Part shown: positions 59,860 through 64,000 of the stretch, one piece after another
Layout of the letters: every line of letters begins with the position of its first letter
Numbering within the stretch: the first letter of the stretch is position 1
DNA from: Clusia tigrina
Taxonomy: Eukaryota > Arthropoda > Insecta > Diptera > Clusiidae
NCBI GenBank assembly: GCA_920105625.2
Contig: OV050030.1
Location: 87,601,570-87,665,569, forward strand
Length of the DNA: 64,000 nt
Reading direction: 5' to 3'
Notes under the pieces: model-generated
What the model saw: the letters and a program-made list of their open reading frames with translations, nothing else
Told to the model about the DNA's origin: nothing
The model's database searches: none
Made by a program: the position numbers and the translations under genes

Positions 59860-60720
59860 AAAATTCATTTATTCAATGATTATTATTTAAATGTTATTTT
59901 TCTATGTGTTCTAAAAGTATTTGATTGTTTGTTATGTCTTGTAATAATATAGTTGATTTTAAAATTTTAACATATTTGTTTCTGGCAAAGTATGCGATAT
60001 AAAGTTTCTGAAACAGTAAGAACAAGTTAGTATTTGGGATGAAAGCTGCAACTACTCCTTTAGTTGGTAATATTGTCTTCATAATCTCCAATAAGTTACT
60101 TGATTACGTTACAGTTACTTGTTGTCTAACTTGGTTTTTAAATAATATTTTTGATGTTCTTTTTTCTTTTCGTCAATTACAATTCATGATTTGAATACAT
60201 TTAAAGATTTTTTGAAATTCTAATGAAATCCGTGTCGTCAGTATCTGAACTGTAGACAGTTTCCATACCACCATCATGTTCATTATTATTATCTATGTCA
60301 TGATTTGAATTCATTTCTACGCCTTCTACTTCTTCGTAGAGTTCGTTTGGGTTTGCCTGAATCTCTGATGTTATGTCTATTCTGCTAAGACCCACCGCAA
60401 CGACGTTTTCTTTTCCTTTAATGTATTCAATTGTGAAATCAAACTCATTTAATTTGATTTTTCAACGCTGCAGCTTGCTATTGGGTTTTTTAAGGTTATT
60501 TAACCATATTAAAGGTCTGTCTGTGGTGGGTACGAATGATAAATTTTCTCCCGAAAATATAGGGTCGAAAGTATTGTGTTGCCCAAACTATTGCTAATAA
60601 TTCCTTTTTTACGGTACTGTAGTTTTTTTTCCGTGATCATTCAGCACACGCAATAATATTATGCCCTTGCATCAAAACTGTACCCAGTGCGAAGTTACTT
60701 GGGTCAGTAGTCAACGTGAA
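59860..60720 (-). pseudogene. gypsy-B RNase H and connection region
   Basis: On the minus strand RNase H reads FTLTTDPSNFALGTVLMQGH (about 60660-60720), then GLSRIDITSEIQANPNELYE at 60330-60395, the usual junction between RNase H and integrase. A further open frame (59894-60091) with the segment VVAAFIPNTNLFLLFQKLY leads towards integrase. Stops and a shift are present after GHNIIAC. Confidence 0.7.
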
Positions 60721-60839
60721 GTGTTTGTTAAAGTCTGGGTGAATCAGAATATGATCGTTTTGCAAAAATATCTGAAGTTTTTGGAACGCAATAAGAAAGT
60801 CCTTGTCTCTAGAGTTAATTTTACTATTTTTCTTTAAAT

Positions 60840-61440
60840 CTTTTACCAGGTGGTATGTTCTCTTTGAGTAGTCTTTAATGAAACGACGATAGTATCTTGT
60901 TATTATTCATAAGAAAGATTTTCTTTCTCTTTCTGTTTTTGATATACGAATTTTTTGTATTGCCTCTACTTTTTTTGGGATCGTTTTAATTCCGTCAGGA
61001 GTGACAATATGTCCTAAGAACTCTTGTTTCTTTGGACTTGTTAAATTGGACACTGAGATTTGCTTCCCTTAATTTGGTAAGACTTTTATTTATGGAATCT
61101 ATATATTCTTCTATGCTAGTAAAGAAGATCCGATGTTGTCGAGGTATACCAGACAAATTTTTCCCCTAGCACATTATTTATCAGCCTCTGGAATGTCGCC
61201 AGTGCATTCTTTAGACCGAAAGACATTCCCGGAAATTCAAAGTGGCCAATTCTGTTTTGTGACGTGGTCAGGGTGCATTGCAATCTGATGAAATCCCCTA
61301 GCGAAGTCCAAAGTTGTGAAGTATTGACCCTTTCCCAGTTTGTCAAATATATCTTCTATATTTGGAATAGGGAAGCGGTCGTCAATTGTCACGTCATTTA
61401 GTTTTCTGAAATCGATAACTATACGCCATTTTTCTTCCCC
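60840..61440 (-). pseudogene. gypsy-B reverse transcriptase
   Basis: Minus-strand frames include FTTLDFARGFHQIAMHPD and FPGMSFGLKNALATFQRLIN (NVLGE). The expected active-site box appears as VYLDNIG (about 61127-61147) where VYLDDI would be usual, so the second aspartate is lost. Frameshifts separate the fingers, palm and thumb parts. Confidence 0.8.
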
Positions 61441-61959
61441 TGTGTTATCTAACCTTTTGGACTTTTATAAGGACTAGTAGAATGTCGAATAATGCCTTGT
61501 TGACGCATTCCATTAATTTGACTATTAACTTCGTCGTTGTGAGATTGTGGGTATCTGTATAGTTTGGAATATATTGGTATATCGTGTGTGGTTTTTATTT
61601 GATGCTTAACATCATTTGCAAAGGATAAGTCTAAGTTTTGGTTGTAAAATACTTCTTGATATTTTTGTTATAGTTGATCGACCTTTTGTTTTTCCTATTC
61701 CGACAGTCGATGTTTATTTTCTTTCTCGCTTTACACGCTATTTTCAATTTCTGAATCCATGCGAAATCTACTTCCATTTCACAAGATTCATATGCCATTT
61801 CGCTGTGAACACTTCTTTAGTTACAAAGAAGGGTATTTTCGCGGTGGGCGTAATAAGTAGTATTTGGTTATAGTCTATAATACAGTTCAACTTAGTGAGA
61901 ATGTTGTTTCCGATCAGCCCGTCGAAATAGTAATGTAAATTGAATTCCAAGAATTCAAC

Positions 61960-62165
61960 GCTTAGATATTTTCTTTAGAATTCTTTAAAAATTGGTAATC
62001 ATACAAACAATGACTTCAGAAACTGATCCAAAAGCTCTTATTTTCGCATTTGTCCTTTTTTTATAGAGGGTTTATAACACCTTCATTGATGATGCTGAAC
62101 TCTGTTCCAGTGTCTATTAATAAATAGTATACTTTATTGTCCCTAACAAGTTTAATGTAAGGTAA
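61960..62165 (-). pseudogene. gypsy-B aspartic protease
   Basis: The minus strand reads LPYIKLVRDNKVYYLLIDTG followed by TEFSIINEG, with the DTG catalytic triad encoded at 62106-62114. The frame is broken shortly after. Confidence 0.78.
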
Positions 62166-62449
62166 TTTCTTGCGGCTTGTTCGTGAAAATCCGAACTACT
62201 TTAACATATGTCTATAGGCTGTACATCTTGCCCATAGTTGTTAGCACTTCTAGTGTTTTAAGAGGATGTTATATTATTGCTACCAAATGGGTTATCAATA
62301 CCATTATTGTTATTGTGTTGTTGTCGCGTATTCTGTGATGGTGTACGCGTGTAGTTATTGTACAAGTTATTTCTATAAAAGTTATTATTTGCTTGTTGCG
62401 TTTGGTTGTTGTTATATGTTTGTTGTCTGTTATTGTTTCTTAGAATGTT

Positions 62450-63186
62450 AGAATTTGTAAAGTTTGAAATTATTTTTCTGATTTCTGTTATTATTAAAGT
62501 TATTATATCTTAGTTAGTTGCTGTATTGTGAATTGTAATTGTTTTGAATTGGTCGTTGATTTCTGTATTTTGTGTTATTACTGAAATCTGTTCTTGTTTG
62601 TGTTCGTGAATGATTTGTATTATTTGAAGGTAGACCATATTTTGTGAGGTGTTGATGTCTTGTATCAAAGATTAACTCGAAAGCCTGTTCTATGTTGTCT
62701 GGGTTCCTAGCACAGATCATAGTCTTTGTTGGTTCTGGCAGATGGTCCCTAAACATTTTTATAATTATTCTATTTATTTCTGTAGCTGTCCTTCGTCGTG
62801 AGTTAGTCTTCTGTTGTTTATTCTATTCACAAGTTTGCTGAGTTTATAAGAATAATTTTCTATTGCTCCGTTTACAGGTAATGTCTTTAGTTCATCATTA
62901 ATATATTTTTTCATCATTAATATGTTTTTTAAAGCCTTTTTATATCTGTGCAGTTGAGGATTGGGCTCTCTTTATGCAGTACCGCTCTGCATTTGCCTGT
63001 ACATTTATATTTTATATATGTAAAGAGTATTTGTTTATTGGTATTGTCAAAAGTATCGAGTATTGGTGACAAATTTTCGACTTGTTGCATAAAATCAGGG
63101 AGTTGGGTGCTATCTTCTTAATTAAATTCAGTGATTCTCTTGACCATGTCAAGTGCCTGAATGTATTGAATTTTTGTTTGTTCCAT
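62450..63186 (-). pseudogene. gypsy-B gag
   Basis: The start ATG is at 63186 on the minus strand (MEQTKIQYIQALDMVKRITE). A stop interrupts after EFN. Then come LPDFMQQVENLSPIL and YIKYKCTGKCRAVLHKESPI, followed by the C-terminal part MFRDHLPEPTKTMICARNPD with an Asn/Arg/Gln-rich tail (62514-62756) that replaces a zinc knuckle. This layout is typical of 17.6/297-like gypsy gag. Three or more lesions. Confidence 0.75.
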
Positions 63187-63351
63187 TTTATTTATTTTTT
63201 ATTATTTGTGTTGTTAATAGTTGAGTGAAGAAATATAGAAAACCAAAAAAAAAATTCTTATTAATTAGGTGCAACATCCCATTTCTTCTCTTTGTTCTCT
63301 TATTAAAAATACTTCAGTTAGCTAATATCTCTTATTTTAATTTCTACGTTA

Positions 63352-63684
63352 TCAATATTTAGGTTCTATAATTTTTTCTTTCTTACATTTTAATATGTTT
63401 AACTGCTTCAAATTTTCCGCACGTTCCGGGCTGTTTGTGAAATTCTTCATACGATACAGCTCTCTGATCTGTCGTCGGGTTCTTACTGCTTTACCGGCTC
63501 TTGTCCGTCGTTTTTTCTGCACTGGCTGGCTGTTGGCAGCTTCAAACTTTCTTCTTTCCTGGCGACGATCTTCCTGTCTTTGGCCGCACTGTTCGATAGT
63601 TAGGGGCTGGGGTCTTGGAATCGATGTTGGAACGTACTTTGGAATCTTCTTATTTTCTTCTTCTTGTTGTGCAGCATTAGACAT
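63352..63684 (-). CDS. Open basic ORF upstream of gypsy-B gag (unknown)
   Basis: 110 codons from ATG 63684 to 63352, uninterrupted, ending about 165 bp before the gag start. It begins MSNAAQQEEENKKIPKYVPT, then a Gln/Arg-rich middle (QRQEDRRQERRKFEA) and a strongly basic segment KKRRTRAGKAVRTRRQIREL. I do not recognise it. Its position in the leader and its intact frame, next to a decayed gag, are notable. It could be an accessory RNA- or DNA-binding protein of the element, an extended gag N-terminus, or chance. Confidence 0.45.
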   Translation of the reverse strand: MSNAAQQEEENKKIPKYVPTSIPRPQPLTIEQCGQRQEDRRQERRKFEAANSQPVQKKRRTRAGKAVRTRRQIRELYRMKNFTNSPERAENLKQLNILKCKKEKIIEPKY

Positions 63685-64000
63685 AATAAGCGCGTATTTT
63701 AAAAAATTTGGTCAATGTCCGTACGGCTCGTCAAGTAGTTCGTTTATTAAAGCATACACGCTATTTGCCTTAGGCCGTTACAAGCTGCTCTTGGTATGTT
63801 GTTAAGCGCAACACGCTTTAAATAAGCCTCAGAGACTGTTTTTTTATTTGTTGTTTTAGCGCAACTCGTTTTGTATTAGTTTGTCTTCGTCAATAGGATT
63901 TCTTCTTCAGGATTTCTTTAGGATGAATGAGGATGTTTCCTTATTTCTTCCAGGATTTTTCCTTTAGGTTTCCGGGTTTTAAGGATCTTTCCTTGGTTCC
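63685..64000 (-). other. gypsy-B leader, possible LTR edge
   Basis: No gene seen. Between 63890 and 64000 the motif AGGATTT/GGATTTC/TTTCC recurs irregularly. I could not identify the LTR boundary; the element probably continues past the window. Confidence 0.35.

Overview
The window looks like transposon-dense, probably heterochromatic DNA of a higher fly (Diptera). The base composition is AT-rich, and the families present (BEL/Pao, copia, gypsy, jockey, I-like, mariner, hAT, Polinton) fit an insect such as a tephritid; the exact species is inference. I see no convincing host gene, tRNA, rRNA or CRISPR array. Almost every long reading frame belongs to a mobile element, and nearly all are broken.

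The backbone is a decayed Polinton/adintovirus-like element. It carries a packaging-ATPase fragment (minus strand), a protein-primed DNA polymerase B (plus strand) and a capsid-type fragment (minus strand). It is present in four copies: copy 1 (291-14242 including insertions), copy 2 (15284-28942), copy 3 (42017-50220, in pieces) and copy 4 (51546-53121). Copies 1 and 2 form a direct duplication of about 14 kb that also carries the same jockey insertion and the same I-like element. Later insertions differ between copies, so the copies date each other. Copy 1 has a BEL LTR, mariner-1, a solo copia LTR and a hAT. Copy 2 has the full-length copia at the exact site of the solo LTR, and empty sites for BEL, mariner and hAT. 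Copy 3 has a complete BEL (BEL-1) at the same site as the copy-1 LTR, a second BEL (BEL-2) and mariner-2. Copy 4 has an empty copia site.

Layout: 1-290 BEL-1-type LTR; 291-7987 Polinton copy 1 with mariner-1 (1500-2821), solo copia LTR (3906-4191) and hAT (4674-7761); 7988-12200 jockey-1; 12213-14242 unassigned block plus I-like ORF1; 14243-15283 gag fragment and a dispersed repeat; 15284-22649 Polinton copy 2 with copia-1 (17498-21961); 22662-26856 jockey-2; 26869-about 32090 I-like element with ORF2; about 32270-33540 degenerate tandem array of about 130-bp modules; 33596-36285 an element with roughly 0.5-kb inverted repeats ending in CACTA and coding for a widespread but unnamed arthropod protein family; 36463-42016 BEL-1; 42017-42417 Polinton copy 3 start; 42418-49425 BEL-2 with an env-like gene; 49431-53121 Polinton copies 3 and 4 joined through mariner-2; 53122-56100 copia-2 remnant; 56101-57225 small fragments; about 57750-63700 a minus-strand gypsy element split by a long (AT)n tract that holds an internally deleted mariner-3.

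The strongest candidates for new biology are the CACTA-ended element at 33596-36285, the three allelic states of one copia site, and the mosaic history of the Polinton copies.
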